This document shows positions 63,973 to 64,000 of a DNA stretch of 64,000 nt, piece by piece. Below the pieces are notes generated by a model. It was not told where the DNA came from. It saw nothing but the letters and a program-made list of their open reading frames with translations, and did no database searches. The position numbers and the translations under genes are program-made. Source of the DNA: Faecalibacillus faecis (GTDB lineage: Bacteria; Bacillota_I; Bacilli_A; Erysipelotrichales; Coprobacillaceae); NCBI RefSeq assembly GCF_003024675.1, contig NZ_PYLP01000001.1:284324-348323 (forward strand), in the 5' to 3' direction. Every line of letters starts with the position of its first letter. The first letter of the stretch is position 1.

Positions 63973-64000
63973 AAAAATGTAAAAACATGTTGACGATAGA

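Overview
The window is AT-rich (roughly 30% G+C by eye) with mostly plus-strand, tightly packed genes, Shine-Dalgarno sites of the AGGAGG type and U-tract terminators. This is a low-GC Firmicute. A SufCDSUB iron-sulfur operon, an Rnf ion pump, a bile salt hydrolase, two 6-phospho-beta-glucosidases, NrdI with DUF3793, and a YjcZ-like peptide point to an anaerobic gut Erysipelotrichia/Coprobacillaceae-type bacterium. That placement is inference.

Layout. 0-4 kb: the end of a cellobiose-type PTS permease, a frameshifted small gene, a DUF3267 protein, pyruvate kinase and bile salt hydrolase. 4.3-11.1 kb: an rnfCDGEAB operon with a perfect CcpA cre box at its promoter and a frameshifted rnfA, followed by apbE (which flavinylates RnfG/RnfD), a NusG-II protein and a Gx transporter. 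11.1-12.2 kb: gene debris (UPF0303 fused to Old Yellow Enzyme). 12.3-19.6 kb: GH1 glucosidase, LysR with a cysteine-desulfidase-like enzyme, a frameshifted tcdA, DUF2798, an MBL hydrolase and an RpiR regulator. 19.6-31.2 kb: a metal-homeostasis block with a DtxR-type regulator, a DUF454/YgbA/heterodimeric ABC exporter operon, DUF6110 with a P1B-type ATPase, a HAD phosphatase and a MacB-like ABC system. 31.3-35.0 kb: small membrane peptides, a lipoprotein gene split by an internally deleted IS605-type element, a GNAT and a Fic protein. 35.1-41.8 kb: remnant of an integrative element with an IS3-interrupted integrase, SdpR/SdpI-type genes, an ABC pair and ArsR. 41.9-58.6 kb: permease, M18 peptidase, HAD, EamA, tRNA-Arg, nrdI-DUF3793, a second GH1, a flippase, radical SAM, HIT, two PrsA-like proteins and AI-2E. 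58.7-64 kb: sufCDSUB and 5-formyl-THF cyclo-ligase.

Most interesting signal. A spaced palindrome GTTAG-N6-CTAAC, resembling DtxR/IdeR boxes, occurs at the promoters of the DUF454/YgbA/ABC operon, the MacB-like ABC operon and nrdI-DUF3793 (twice), and in a one-mismatch form at the promoter of the DtxR-type regulator itself. This suggests a compact metal-responsive regulon run by a regulator whose C-terminal half I do not recognise. A second theme is several reading-frame breaks lying exactly in A or T homopolymers (sigma-like gene, rnfA, tcdA, possibly the split lipoprotein). These are either assembly errors or slippage-dependent genes.
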